64,000 nt of DNA from a virus. A program made the position numbers and the translations under genes. Location: IMG/VR virus record IMGVR_UViG_3300033145_003233, positions 248,001 to 312,000 of that record; one strand, written 5' to 3'. Below are positions 41,118 through 49,962 of the stretch, in pieces. Numbering within the stretch: the first letter of the stretch is position 1; each line of letters starts with the position of its first letter. Under the pieces are notes generated by a model. It was not told where the DNA came from and ran no database searches. It was given only the letters and a program-made list of their open reading frames with translations.

Positions 41118-43643
41118 TTATACCTCCGCCACAATCAAAGATAAAACAGCAGTATCTTCTATCATGTCAAAAACTTCTTTCCTAAGTTTTTCTTTATTAT
41201 CTGGATTCCATATAATCCTAACTTGAGTACCCTTGATATCATCTACTTTTCCATATTCTTGAGGATTAGCCATCCCCTTCCTTCTGTCTCTTACCCTCAT
41301 ACCTACTTGATATTGAGGAAGAGCTTCTTTCGGACCTTTCACAATTTCTGTTTTATCTTGATATAACTTATCAATAGCCTCCGGTAAAACTTGTGACAAT
41401 TTTACTTGCTTAAACCAATTCCCTGACATTAGCGGCTCCCTATATTTATTAATTATTTCTGGGGCCATCGCATGGACGGCCTGAGTAGCTTGAACTTTAG
41501 AATTCTCAAAAACATTTTGTTTCTCATTCCCGTCTGGCATAGTAGCAAAACTCATATCAATCTTGCCAGTATCTTGAAGCTCTTTAAGTCTATTTAATAC
41601 TTCTTTTATATAACCAGTAGAAGGACTTAAAACAGGAGTAAGAGTAGAAAATATATTTATTATATCACTTCCATTTATCACTGTTCCTCGAAATATCCCA
41701 GTTGGACTTTCTACAAAATTACTAAAATTTTCAAAGAATTTAGTATGTTTTTCTTCATTATAATTATCTGGTTGAGATGCCATATCATCAGCTTGAACAT
41801 GATACAAAACGTACTTCCATAAGTCTTTATGTTCTTCATCTTTACCATGCATTCTTGTATCTCTTAAAAATCTACCCCTACCTTTAGGCCCCCACTTATC
41901 AGCAGAATGAGGACGCATATGTAATCTTATAACCTGATTAACTATATCTCTCTCATCTCTACCAACACCAATAGATTTAAGGATCTGATTTGCCATCTTA
42001 GTAGATGCTCTCTCGTGATCTATATATTGCATCTGTTCCACATTCTTAGGATGAGGCTTCTGCACACCACCTTTCATCTTTCCAAAATCATGAAATAAAG
42101 CAGCAAGATTCATAAGGCCCCTCATATGATCACTTTCTCCATTATCTTGCATTATCTTATTCATATTTTTTACAACTTCTAAAGTATGATCTAATAAATT
42201 ATATTTATGATAAGGAGTTTGTTGATTCATCATTATACCTTCAGGATGCAAATCATCCATTTCAGGAACTTTAAATGCTGACTTATATAAACCAGTACTA
42301 AATAATAATTTAAGAGAATCAACTGGATTTCCCATTAACATCTTCATTAATTCTGGTCCAGCTCTTTCAGAAGCTACCTTCTTACTATATGATTCATGAA
42401 TAGAAGGATCTCCCATTGCCTTAACAATAGAATCATCAATTACGCTATTAGGAAAACGACTATGAAAACGCAAAACTCTCAAAAGCCTAAGAGGATCTTC
42501 ATGAAAAGTTTTATATGATTCATCTGGAGTTCTTAAAACTATTTGACCATCTCCCTCTATCCCCAAATCTTTTTTCCCGCCAACAAAATCATCTACCTCA
42601 CCTGTATCTATATTATAATAAAGAGCATTGATAGTTAAATCTCTTCTTCTAACATCTTCCTTGGGATTATTTGTAGTAGTAATTTGTGGTTGACGACTAT
42701 TGGGATCAGGATAATGCTCTGTTCTCATTGGAACAAATTCTATTTTTTGGCCGAATAAATCAACTGCTCCAACCATCAACTTATCATCAGGAGCTTTCTC
42801 TAATGGATCAGCAGATTTCTCCAAACTTACCTTATATGCTTTAGAAACATCAATTATATTATGCCTAACGGCTGCTTCAGCAACTAATTGAGCGAAATCA
42901 TAACCAGGCATATCAATAGCTATATCTATGTCATCACTAGGTATCCCCAATAACTTATCTCTCACCCATCCACCAGCTACTCTCATTTGAATATTAAGCC
43001 CGTGTCCTTTTTTAACTGTCTTTAAAAACTCAAATATGTTTTTCTCCTTAGGAGTAAGAGATAATTCAGAATGACCCCCGATTACTCTCTGCCCCTTTTT
43101 AAAAACCTTCTTCCCAGTAGTAGATAATCTAGAAGTAGGAAAAGAGAGACCAGGAACACTATTAGAAACCAAACACTCCACACCGATATCAAATTCTTCT
43201 ACTATATTTTTAACCGAGTCAAAAGATCCCATAGCAGCAGGCTCATTAACAATAATTCTTATAAGAGAATCAGATATATCTAACTCTTCTGCAAAGTTTA
43301 GTTGCAATCCCCCAAAGCGACTCTTTTCAGCCCCTGTTTTTTGAGAATCTAGTACTAAAAATATAGAATACTCTTTAAAATATTTATCAGCAAACCTCTG
43401 AGAAAACAGAGGAATAGGACTAAAAAAAGATATCTTATTCTTAATTAAAAAACCTCTTAAGTCTATAATATCACAAGGAAAAACCATATGTCTTGTAGGC
43501 AAGAAAGCAGCAAGGTCATCAATTAATCTGTCCGAACAATCAGCCACATAGGAAAATAATGACCTAAATCTTTGCAAACAGGATAAAATAACATCCTTAT
43601 CCACGTTTATTGGATCTCCTCTTATTTCTCGAACAACCCCCAC
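41118..43643 (-). CDS. cca: Large CCA-adding-like tRNA nucleotidyltransferase with HD domain
   Basis: The open frame has 841 residues from GTG 43643; a GTG at 43604 is also likely. The N-terminal 195 residues are unassigned. The nucleotidyltransferase core starts RVAGGWVRDKLLG (221-233) and continues with SDDIDIAIDM (metal acids D238, D240), RRDLTINA (333-340) and EDPLRLLRVLRF (382-393), the class II CCA enzyme set. An HD domain has LAALFHDFGKM (about 513-523). After a linker, GNWFKQVKLSQ (741-751) and a KOW-like VGMRVRDRRKG (780-790) end the chain. Classical CCA enzymes have about 400 residues, so this is a fusion. It could mature the phage tmRNA, whose gene lacks CCA. Confidence 0.8.
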   Translation of the reverse strand: MGVVREIRGDPINVDKDVILSCLQRFRSLFSYVADCSDRLIDDLAAFLPTRHMVFPCDIIDLRGFLIKNKISFFSPIPLFSQRFADKYFKEYSIFLVLDSQKTGAEKSRFGGLQLNFAEELDISDSLIRIIVNEPAAMGSFDSVKNIVEEFDIGVECLVSNSVPGLSFPTSRLSTTGKKVFKKGQRVIGGHSELSLTPKEKNIFEFLKTVKKGHGLNIQMRVAGGWVRDKLLGIPSDDIDIAIDMPGYDFAQLVAEAAVRHNIIDVSKAYKVSLEKSADPLEKAPDDKLMVGAVDLFGQKIEFVPMRTEHYPDPNSRQPQITTTNNPKEDVRRRDLTINALYYNIDTGEVDDFVGGKKDLGIEGDGQIVLRTPDESYKTFHEDPLRLLRVLRFHSRFPNSVIDDSIVKAMGDPSIHESYSKKVASERAGPELMKMLMGNPVDSLKLLFSTGLYKSAFKVPEMDDLHPEGIMMNQQTPYHKYNLLDHTLEVVKNMNKIMQDNGESDHMRGLMNLAALFHDFGKMKGGVQKPHPKNVEQMQYIDHERASTKMANQILKSIGVGRDERDIVNQVIRLHMRPHSADKWGPKGRGRFLRDTRMHGKDEEHKDLWKYVLYHVQADDMASQPDNYNEEKHTKFFENFSNFVESPTGIFRGTVINGSDIINIFSTLTPVLSPSTGYIKEVLNRLKELQDTGKIDMSFATMPDGNEKQNVFENSKVQATQAVHAMAPEIINKYREPLMSGNWFKQVKLSQVLPEAIDKLYQDKTEIVKGPKEALPQYQVGMRVRDRRKGMANPQEYGKVDDIKGTQVRIIWNPDNKEKLRKEVFDMIEDTAVLSLIVAEV

Positions 43644-43809
43644 ATCCTCCTACTACTCTCTTCGTAGGAGTTTTTAATGTTCTAACTCCAGTAGGGGGAA
43701 CATTTTTAATAGTATCGGACTTACCAATAATAAGAACATCCTTTTTTCTATTCCCGATACGAACTACCTGCCTAGTAGCTTTAAGATTTGGACTGTTTAT
43801 TTCTTTCAT
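43597..43809 (-). CDS. Small Cys/Lys-rich hypothetical protein
   Basis: These 70 residues have a basic middle and a C-terminal GGCGGCSRNKRRSNKRG tail with two Cys. The 3' end overlaps the start region of the CCA-like gene by 8-47 bases depending on that gene's start. Unknown function. Confidence 0.45.
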   Translation of the reverse strand: MKEINSPNLKATRQVVRIGNRKKDVLIIGKSDTIKNVPPTGVRTLKTPTKRVVGGCGGCSRNKRRSNKRG

Positions 43810-43811
43810 TT

Positions 43812-44465
43812 TTACCCCTCTATAACCATATCTCCTACGCTATCTTTTAATCTAGTCAAAACCTTGCTTAGAACCTTTTTAGTTTTTGTACTGTCTATAT
43901 GTTGCATCTCATCATTTACTATTATTTTTAATTGGTTGAAAATCAAATTAACGGGCTTAGCATTATCATAATAATCAGAAAGTTTATTTTCATAAGTAAG
44001 AATGGTTTCAGCTAGTTTTTTTATTGTCTCGGCACTTTTTCTTCTCTCCACCAAATCTATATCCTCACTTTGTTGAGCTATAGAAAACATCTCTCTCTCC
44101 ATGACAGCTATTCTAGATCTTAAAGCAGCAACCTTGTTTGTCTGCATATTCACCCATTGTTGGATATTATCTGCATACTCTTGAAGAGACACATTGTTTT
44201 GAGATGCCTTATGATGATAAACAATATGATTCCTAACAGCAGGGCCTGAGATATCAAAATTGTGTTCATTCTTTAACTTATTTTTTATTTCAGTGTAGTT
44301 TTTTCTTCCTTGATTATCATAAATTCTTTCTGCCTCTTCCCTTAAATCAGAATTACACAATTTACACGTAGGTCTCTTTATCTTATCCATACTAAACAAA
44401 TAAGGAACAACACTGGAATCTACTGGTGCTCCAGCAACAACTATTTCTTCACTTTTTTTTGCCAT
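43812..44465 (-). CDS. Hypothetical DNA-binding-like protein (terminase small-subunit-like?)
   Basis: The 217 residues have a CKLC zinc knuckle, a HTH-like stretch (about 60-80, FDISGPAVRNHIVYHHK) and a helical C-terminal half. This order resembles some phage terminase small subunits, but no terminase large subunit is visible nearby, so the call is open. It follows the small gene at 44465 with a one-base overlap. Confidence 0.4.
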   Translation of the reverse strand: MAKKSEEIVVAGAPVDSSVVPYLFSMDKIKRPTCKLCNSDLREEAERIYDNQGRKNYTEIKNKLKNEHNFDISGPAVRNHIVYHHKASQNNVSLQEYADNIQQWVNMQTNKVAALRSRIAVMEREMFSIAQQSEDIDLVERRKSAETIKKLAETILTYENKLSDYYDNAKPVNLIFNQLKIIVNDEMQHIDSTKTKKVLSKVLTRLKDSVGDMVIEG

Positions 44466-44824
44466 TATACCCAGCCTTTCATAGGTTTTTCTTTTCCTTC
44501 ATGAATAAATTCTGTCCTCTCCTTTTTAAAAGAAGATATTAACATATCAATTTTTTCAATCCCTTCTTCACATAACGATGCGAATTTCCACGGACTATCT
44601 AATGCTAGATAATCTGCTTGAATTAGAATCTCATGTAATAAAGGATAAGATGTTATTTTTGAAGAGCTTATAATTCTATAATTTGCTTCTTTAGCATTTT
44701 TGCCACTTTGAAATATAAGTTTCGCAAGAGTTGTTAAAGTATCTTTTGTCTCAGTTAAATATCTTATCTTACTGTTAAGAAGATTTCTCTTACCGAAATC
44801 CTTAGCTATTTTGAACCAGTTCAT
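44465..44824 (-). CDS. Hypothetical protein starting MNWFK
   Basis: ATG 44824 has AAGGAG 7 bases upstream. The 119-residue helical protein starts MNWFKIAKDFGKRN and is basic. The opening echoes the zincin-like gene (MNWYKQG) and an internal part of the CCA-like protein. Its start overlaps the RuvC-like gene. Unknown function. Confidence 0.45.
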   Translation of the reverse strand: MNWFKIAKDFGKRNLLNSKIRYLTETKDTLTTLAKLIFQSGKNAKEANYRIISSSKITSYPLLHEILIQADYLALDSPWKFASLCEEGIEKIDMLISSFKKERTEFIHEGKEKPMKGWV

Positions 44825-45452
44825 TACGATTCTCCTTGCCATAAAGAGCTATCAATAGGCTTTCGGCCATCCCATCCGTATTTGTCTTTTCGAAGACTTT
44901 TGCCATTTTAGGGTACAATGTCGAAACAAGGGATCTAGCTGCTGTTTTAGATTCAGCTTTTACCTGCCTATTTAATTTATCTATTTGCTTTTTATTCTCA
45001 TTTTTAGCCTGCTTTTCCTCTAAACTTTTAGATAACACCCTTAAATCCCTAATCTCGGCTTTTTTCGCAATAATACCATCAGTGATTAATTCTGAAAATT
45101 GTTTCTTCCATTTTTGAGATGATACGATGATAGGCAAATGATTAAAAAGGCCCATAACTATCCCCTCTAGATTCCCAAAACCCTTGCCAAAAGCAAATGA
45201 ACTTACTGATCCTTCTCCCGGCATGCTAGAAACCCTCTCTAGCACAATCATACTTTTTTCACTAAGATGCTTTACAAATATATCTCTTATTTTTTGTAGA
45301 TCATAAAGTCGCTTCGTCTTTATCTTACCCTTAACTTTCTTGGTGAGTTTTATTACGGGCATTTTATACACAACCGGGAGTGCTTTCCGGCTATTGGATA
45401 AAATAGATATCCCCCCACTGAAGCCTGGGTCTATTCCACAAAATATTATCAT
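44802..45452 (-). CDS. RuvC-like Holliday junction resolvase
   Basis: The 216 residues have the RNase H-fold acids of RuvC: D8 in FCGIDPGFSGG, E in IVLERVSSM (about 74), and a late D pair region with TDGMAESLLIALYG. A basic lysine-rich middle supplies DNA contacts. It should cut four-way junctions during phage recombination and packaging. The helical insert with AEIRDLRVLSKSLEEK is larger than in host RuvC. Confidence 0.8.
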   Translation of the reverse strand: MIIFCGIDPGFSGGISILSNSRKALPVVYKMPVIKLTKKVKGKIKTKRLYDLQKIRDIFVKHLSEKSMIVLERVSSMPGEGSVSSFAFGKGFGNLEGIVMGLFNHLPIIVSSQKWKKQFSELITDGIIAKKAEIRDLRVLSKSLEEKQAKNENKKQIDKLNRQVKAESKTAARSLVSTLYPKMAKVFEKTNTDGMAESLLIALYGKENRNELVQNS

Positions 45453-45510
45453 GCTTTCTCTCCTAAATCATTATACTTACTTATCGACTTAGGAGAGAAT
45501 TTATATAAAA

Positions 45511-45540
45511 ATATAGCCACATGTATTTATGTGACTATAT
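45511..45540 (-). terminator. Hairpin terminator before RuvC-like gene
   Basis: The minus strand has ATATAG-T-CACAT, a 6-base loop, ATGTG-G-CTATAT with one mismatch, followed by TTTTTA. It lies between the 67-residue gene and the RuvC-like gene, with AATGATTTAGGAG and a TATAAT about 20 bases before the latter's ATG. Confidence 0.6.
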
Positions 45541-45562
45541 TGTTCAGAACTGATTACATGTA

Positions 45563-45766
45563 CTATCCACAGAAAATTGTATCTCCGACTATCACCTTAA
45601 CTTCTTCAGAACCTTTGAAAAATTCTTTCAATTCTTCTATAATTTCCTGATCCCCCTCTACAAGATAAGATAGAATCTCCAGCAATTTTTTGTTATGCTC
45701 CCTATCCCCTCTTTTAAACTTTATATGCCCAGTCGGAAGAATCTCTAATTTCAAATCATCTAACAT
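45563..45766 (-). CDS. Small hypothetical protein
   Basis: These 67 residues are charged and helical (LLEILSYLVEGDQEIIEEL) with a C-terminal VIVGDTIFCG. No family was recognised. The start overlaps the upstream Lys-rich gene by 11 bases. Confidence 0.45.
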   Translation of the reverse strand: MLDDLKLEILPTGHIKFKRGDREHNKKLLEILSYLVEGDQEIIEELKEFFKGSEEVKVIVGDTIFCG

Positions 45767-46127
45767 TTTTCTTTTTGTTCTTGCCTTTTATATGATTTTT
45801 TTTCTTTGCCTTTTTCTTCTTAGCCTTCTTGACATTTTTTTTAGCTACTGCGGTTTTGATGGTATATTTAGAATCCATCTCCATCACCTGACAGTCAGGC
45901 TCTTTCAAATCCCTAGCGATGCTCTCAACAGGAATGATTTCAGTCCCTCCATCACTTAAAGAAATCTCTCTCATCGGGGAGCTAGCCTCTTGGGTAACGT
46001 CTGCTCTAACCGTATAAATAATACTGCCGATTCTGTACCGGAAACCGGGTGGAAAAGCAAGTTTCTCCATTTTCGTATCCCCTACTATTATTGGAGCCTC
46101 TGTTTTAAAAATTTTCTTAAATGCCAT
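45756..46127 (-). CDS. Hypothetical protein with Lys-rich C-terminal tail
   Basis: The 123 residues have a beta-rich first part (PPGFRYRIGSIIYTVRADVT) and a tail of about 35 residues dominated by Lys and Ala. Such tails bind nucleic acids nonspecifically. It resembles, in composition, the protein at 63.5 kb. Unknown function. Confidence 0.5.
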   Translation of the reverse strand: MAFKKIFKTEAPIIVGDTKMEKLAFPPGFRYRIGSIIYTVRADVTQEASSPMREISLSDGGTEIIPVESIARDLKEPDCQVMEMDSKYTIKTAVAKKNVKKAKKKKAKKKNHIKGKNKKKNVR

Positions 46128-46139
46128 AATTAAATTCTC

Positions 46140-46334
46140 CTACCATCTTTGTTTTACACGTACTTTTTGATCCTTGTAAAATTCAGACTTCTTAGTAACT
46201 TTTTTCTCATCTCCTAGAGCATTAATCAGATCTTGGATATCTCCCTGACATTCTTTTCCAGAGTATCCAATTTGATCGAACTCTACGGTCCCATCATCAT
46301 TAATTAATACTTTAATTGTTCTAAATCCAGCCAT
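46140..46334 (-). CDS. DUF2997-like small protein
   Basis: The 64 residues match the DUF2997 pattern: FRTIKVLINDDGTVEFDQIG, then KECQGDIQDLINALG. Function of the family is unknown. It lies in a run of small genes between the RuvC-like gene and the delta-like clamp loader subunit. Confidence 0.6.
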   Translation of the reverse strand: MAGFRTIKVLINDDGTVEFDQIGYSGKECQGDIQDLINALGDEKKVTKKSEFYKDQKVRVKQRW

Positions 46335-46339
46335 TATTT

Positions 46340-46609
46340 TTATTCCTTAATTAAAAATCCACTTTCTGTTTTAACAGCAGATATCTTGTCTTTATCTTCT
46401 TCCTGAAACACCATTTTAACAATTTCTTCTTTCACTTTCAAGAACTTTTTTTCACAATTATCAACAATTAGAATCAATTTATCCGCTGTCTTCTCTCGAT
46501 CCTCTTTATTCTCTTCTTTATACTTACAACACATACCTGCCAATTGGGTCAAAGAATGAATAAGTAAAATTACTCTTTTATATATTTCTTTCATCTTCCC
46601 ATATCCCAT
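46340..46609 (-). CDS. Small helical hypothetical protein
   Basis: These 89 residues have Cys pairs (MCCKY) and a helical charged body; an ATG at 46594 (MKEIYKR) is an alternative start. The open frame overlaps the end of the delta-like gene by about 30 bases. Unknown function. Confidence 0.45.
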   Translation of the reverse strand: MGYGKMKEIYKRVILLIHSLTQLAGMCCKYKEENKEDREKTADKLILIVDNCEKKFLKVKEEIVKMVFQEEDKDKISAVKTESGFLIKE

Positions 46610-47777
46610 AAAGCATTTTTTTATGCTCTAATACTCCATCTACCGTATTCTTTTTTGTTATTTCCGCACATATAGTAAGAAATATTACTTGAAAAATCGC
46701 TCTTATTTCTGCATCGGTACATCCTGAACGAATTTTTAATAAAGCCTTTATCAAAACATAATAAATCAATATTAATTCATTATAAGTATAACAAGAAACT
46801 TTTGCTTTATTAAACCTCGTCTCGAATATAGAATTAATCATCTTTAACGAGTATTTAGAAATCGGCTTACCATCTTTAGTTTTTACTGTCGTCTTTATTC
46901 TCTGCGATCTTCCCGAACTTTCTAACTTATTTATATTCGATATTTTATCCTTAATTTCCTTTGATGACATATTGTTATTCGTTCCACTTTTGGCTAACAA
47001 TAACAATTCATATCTCCATGCCATCCCCTGTATCAATAGAATAGCTTCTTGACGGAAATATTTAGCTCTCTCAAGATGATCAGTAACAATCCCCATAGAA
47101 GAGCAATATTTCTTAGCATCTAAAAAATTATAAAGAGTCCAAACAACGAATTCCCTAGAAGAAGAGCAAACAGCATAAATATCTTTTTCTTTAACTTTGG
47201 TCTTACCATAGATATAGTTATAAGTCTTTAACAACAATAAACGCAGTCGATCTACATCTACATCTTGTCCTTTAATATTTAAAGAATCAACAATTAATCT
47301 ATTTAAATCTTCATCTAACTCTATTTTTCTTTTCTTAAAGAAACGATATGCGGCTTTAATACCATCTATCTTATTTATTTTCTGAGGAAACTTAAAAACC
47401 TGTCCATATTTTCTTACTTCTTTCGAAAAGGACTCAGCCGAAACTCCAACTCCATTAAAGATAAGAACATTACCAGCAGGAATTGAAGGGAATAACTTCT
47501 TAAAATTATTAAGAACTTTTGTTCTTTCTTGAGTTTTTAATTTAGATTTATCTTTTGTTACTTTTTTAGCGTTAATCTTAATTTTAGGCAAGGCTTTTAC
47601 AATAAACAATCTTCTTTGTGCAAAGCAGGAAATCTCTGTAGCCATATGAGAAACCTTTTCATAATTATCTTCCTCATCGAAGAGAAAAAGCTCATAATCC
47701 CCCATAGATTGCTTGATCTTCTCAAGTTGTCCCTGCCGATCAAACAGATTGCCTTCTATAAGAACAACAGTATCCAT
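46578..47777 (-). CDS. holA: DNA polymerase III delta (HolA)-like clamp loader subunit
   Basis: This 399-residue protein is laid out like HolA: an N-terminal AAA-fold with VVLIEGNLFDRQGQLEK and RLFIVKALPKI, a helical middle, and a C-terminal collar domain with EFVVWTLYNFLDAKKY and KYFRQEAILLIQGMAWRY. There is no Walker A, as in true delta. It should open the sliding clamp with DnaX. Its neighbour upstream (47780-49093) is the clamp itself. Confidence 0.75.
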   Translation of the reverse strand: MDTVVLIEGNLFDRQGQLEKIKQSMGDYELFLFDEEDNYEKVSHMATEISCFAQRRLFIVKALPKIKINAKKVTKDKSKLKTQERTKVLNNFKKLFPSIPAGNVLIFNGVGVSAESFSKEVRKYGQVFKFPQKINKIDGIKAAYRFFKKRKIELDEDLNRLIVDSLNIKGQDVDVDRLRLLLLKTYNYIYGKTKVKEKDIYAVCSSSREFVVWTLYNFLDAKKYCSSMGIVTDHLERAKYFRQEAILLIQGMAWRYELLLLAKSGTNNNMSSKEIKDKISNINKLESSGRSQRIKTTVKTKDGKPISKYSLKMINSIFETRFNKAKVSCYTYNELILIYYVLIKALLKIRSGCTDAEIRAIFQVIFLTICAEITKKNTVDGVLEHKKMLYGIWEDERNI

Positions 47778-47779
47778 AA

Positions 47780-49093
47780 TTATTTCGTAGAAACCGTAAA
47801 AAATATATAAAAATTCTCAGAAGTGTTCTTAACCTCATTCTCTATTGTTTGAAATTTAATAAGAACAGGCTTCATCTGTTTCAACTTATCATCTTTTATA
47901 GAGTCTAAGACAGACTGACTATCGAAATTTAATTGAACTCTACCCTTCTTGCCACCTTGGACCATCATCTCAAACAGATATTCTGAATTACAACGGAACC
48001 AGATTTTCTCTCCCTTAGTAATAGAATGATCTTCATCTACAATACCTACAGCAGAAGGACTGAGATATGCTGTTTGAGGAGTCACCACAAAAACTTCATT
48101 ATCTGTATCAAATACTATTTCCGTATTATGGATATCAGCATCATGTTGTCTATACGTTCCTCCGATAGTCGCTACCGCATCCTTCCACTCCTCTAACTCG
48201 GTGTAAATTCTATTAGGATATTGATAATCAAGGATATCTACTAGATTAGGATATTTGGTGAAATATTCTAATCCAAAAACACACATTATCATCTCATCAA
48301 ATTCTATCATAATTTGTTGAGGGATATCGTCTTTAGCATTTGCTTTTACCGTTTTTATCGTTACCTCTTCACAACTAGCCTCTGATAAAAGCTTAAAAAT
48401 AGTTTGATGATTTATCTGTGGAAGAATCACTCGCAAGTCCTTATCTCCCTTGACAAGATGCTCCCCTTCAACTGACTTAATGGCAAACCTGCCACCGCTA
48501 CCTGCCGAAAACCTTAAAATATCTTTTGTACCTTTAGTCGCTATTTCTAGAAGCATACACATGTACATTATATACTTTTCTTCGAAAGCAGGAGCGAAGA
48601 GGATATCCTTCATACCAACCACAAAAGCTTCTCTATCTATAACTGACTCTTTAGAAAATTCTCTCCCTATATTCGGAGGGACAACAGTTTCAGAAACAAC
48701 AGGCATAGATCGACTGGACATCTTAAGAACTTTGTTTTTACTTTTATCTTTAGTTTCAACTATAGGAATTATCTTTAGTTGATTAGACTCCAGCGAAAAT
48801 TCAACCGACTTACATGAAGAAAAAGAATTAGTAAACTTAAATAAATCTTCTCCATATACTGTGGCCTTACCATCACTTTTGCACTCATAATCTAAAGAGT
48901 CACAATTGCTACCAGATATAGGAGAGATAATGCTAGCTCTCCCACTATAAGCAAAAAGGATAATCCTATCTTTTTCTGCCTTTATTGTTATTAAATTAGC
49001 GAACTTGGCATCACTTGGAACATTTCTAGTTGCTACTTCAACAGCCGGTTTGATAGCCTTACGAAATGCTTCTACATTAACTTCAAATTTCAT
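47780..49093 (-). CDS. dnaN: DNA polymerase sliding clamp (beta)
   Basis: This 437-residue protein shows the beta-clamp opening MKFEVNVEAFRKAIKPAVEVATRNV and the strand pattern of three DnaN domains (ITIKAEKDRIILFAYSGR, later RFAIKSVEGEHLV and LSPSAVGIVDED). The C-terminal residues are strand-rich, as expected for the last domain; the family's partner-binding cleft lies there. It encircles DNA and tethers the polymerase. It is longer than host forms. The start has GGAG; the promoter lies about 45 bases upstream. Confidence 0.82.
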   Translation of the reverse strand: MKFEVNVEAFRKAIKPAVEVATRNVPSDAKFANLITIKAEKDRIILFAYSGRASIISPISGSNCDSLDYECKSDGKATVYGEDLFKFTNSFSSCKSVEFSLESNQLKIIPIVETKDKSKNKVLKMSSRSMPVVSETVVPPNIGREFSKESVIDREAFVVGMKDILFAPAFEEKYIMYMCMLLEIATKGTKDILRFSAGSGGRFAIKSVEGEHLVKGDKDLRVILPQINHQTIFKLLSEASCEEVTIKTVKANAKDDIPQQIMIEFDEMIMCVFGLEYFTKYPNLVDILDYQYPNRIYTELEEWKDAVATIGGTYRQHDADIHNTEIVFDTDNEVFVVTPQTAYLSPSAVGIVDEDHSITKGEKIWFRCNSEYLFEMMVQGGKKGRVQLNFDSQSVLDSIKDDKLKQMKPVLIKFQTIENEVKNTSENFYIFFTVSTK

Positions 49094-49134
49094 CTCTCAT
49101 CTCCTAATATTCTAAACATATCACTCATCTCACT

Positions 49135-49163
49135 ATATTAATATATATACTTCCACTTTTCCA
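49135..49163 (-). promoter_or_regulatory. Phage-type promoter P9 for clamp gene
   Basis: TGGAAA (49163-49158) is fused to AGTGGAAG and TAATAT lies at 49140-49135, spacer 17. It lies between the third sigma gene and the clamp gene. Confidence 0.6.
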
Positions 49164-49172
49164 TTCTTTTTT

Positions 49173-49895
49173 TTAAGAACATGATTCTCCATACTTGTCA
49201 TATATCTCTTTTGCCTTCATCTTAATACGAGAAAGAGCGTTATCAATACTTTTGATATTAGTACGTTTTTTAGTACCACCCTTGATATATACTTTATTAA
49301 TTTTTGCAGTAATTTCTTCATAAGAACATTTATGTGCATATAATATGAAGACATTTCTCTCTAATTTAGATAACCTTTGATATAACCTACTAAAAAGATT
49401 TTTGTAATATTCCTTATCGCTAACTATATCAATAACACCTGCTTTAGTTTTAGGCAGGATATCTGACAAATATAATTTTTCATCTTCATGAGTCCCTCTA
49501 TCTTGATCTAACGATAAACTCGTATTTAATGCTTTTCTTTTATTTTGAAAACTGCTTTTTAATATAGTCGATAAATGTCTTCTAATACACAAAATAGCAA
49601 ATTTATCAAATGGATATGGTTGATCTCCCGATCCTCTCTCTTTATTATAATCAGGAATAGCCTTGAATCTCAAAGCATATAAGCCCTCTTGTAAAATATC
49701 ATCAAAATTAAAACCTGGTATATAAAATTGCCTAGTAATATAAATTAATTTTGATTTTATACGATGTTCTATTTCATTATAAGCACAATTTTGTCGCCTT
49801 TTTCTTCCTTCTCCTCTTACTATTTCTACTAAATCTTCATACTTTAATTTTTCAACAGGCCCCAAAATCCTTTTGGAAATCCTGGATCTTGCCAT
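49173..49895 (-). CDS. Sigma-70 family RNA polymerase sigma factor (third)
   Basis: The 240 residues have region 2 (PGFNFDDILQEGLYALRFKAI then PFDKFAILCIRRH, about 60-108) and region 4 (about 168-230, KLERNVFILYAHKCSYEEIT). It is of the SigH/late-phage style. Being in the replication block, it may direct late or replication-linked transcription. It is unlike the two sigma factors at 8.5-9.7 kb in the middle linker. Confidence 0.8.
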   Translation of the reverse strand: MARSRISKRILGPVEKLKYEDLVEIVRGEGRKRRQNCAYNEIEHRIKSKLIYITRQFYIPGFNFDDILQEGLYALRFKAIPDYNKERGSGDQPYPFDKFAILCIRRHLSTILKSSFQNKRKALNTSLSLDQDRGTHEDEKLYLSDILPKTKAGVIDIVSDKEYYKNLFSRLYQRLSKLERNVFILYAHKCSYEEITAKINKVYIKGGTKKRTNIKSIDNALSRIKMKAKEIYDKYGESCS

Positions 49896-49962
49896 TGAAT
49901 TCCCCTTCCTATATAATCTTTATAACATATTTATATCGACATATAGAAAAAAAGGGATTAAT

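Noticed and set aside
43812-44465. Confident terminase small subunit call
   Set aside because: The HTH-like and zinc features are suggestive only; without a terminase large subunit or portal in the window it cannot be supported.
46431-46446. A 14th phage-type promoter inside the small gene at 46340-46609
   Set aside because: TTGAAAGTGAAAG occurs in frame within a coding sequence, with only a weak TAAAAT 17 bases later. It is likely a codon coincidence (Leu-Lys-Val-Lys), although an internal promoter cannot be excluded.
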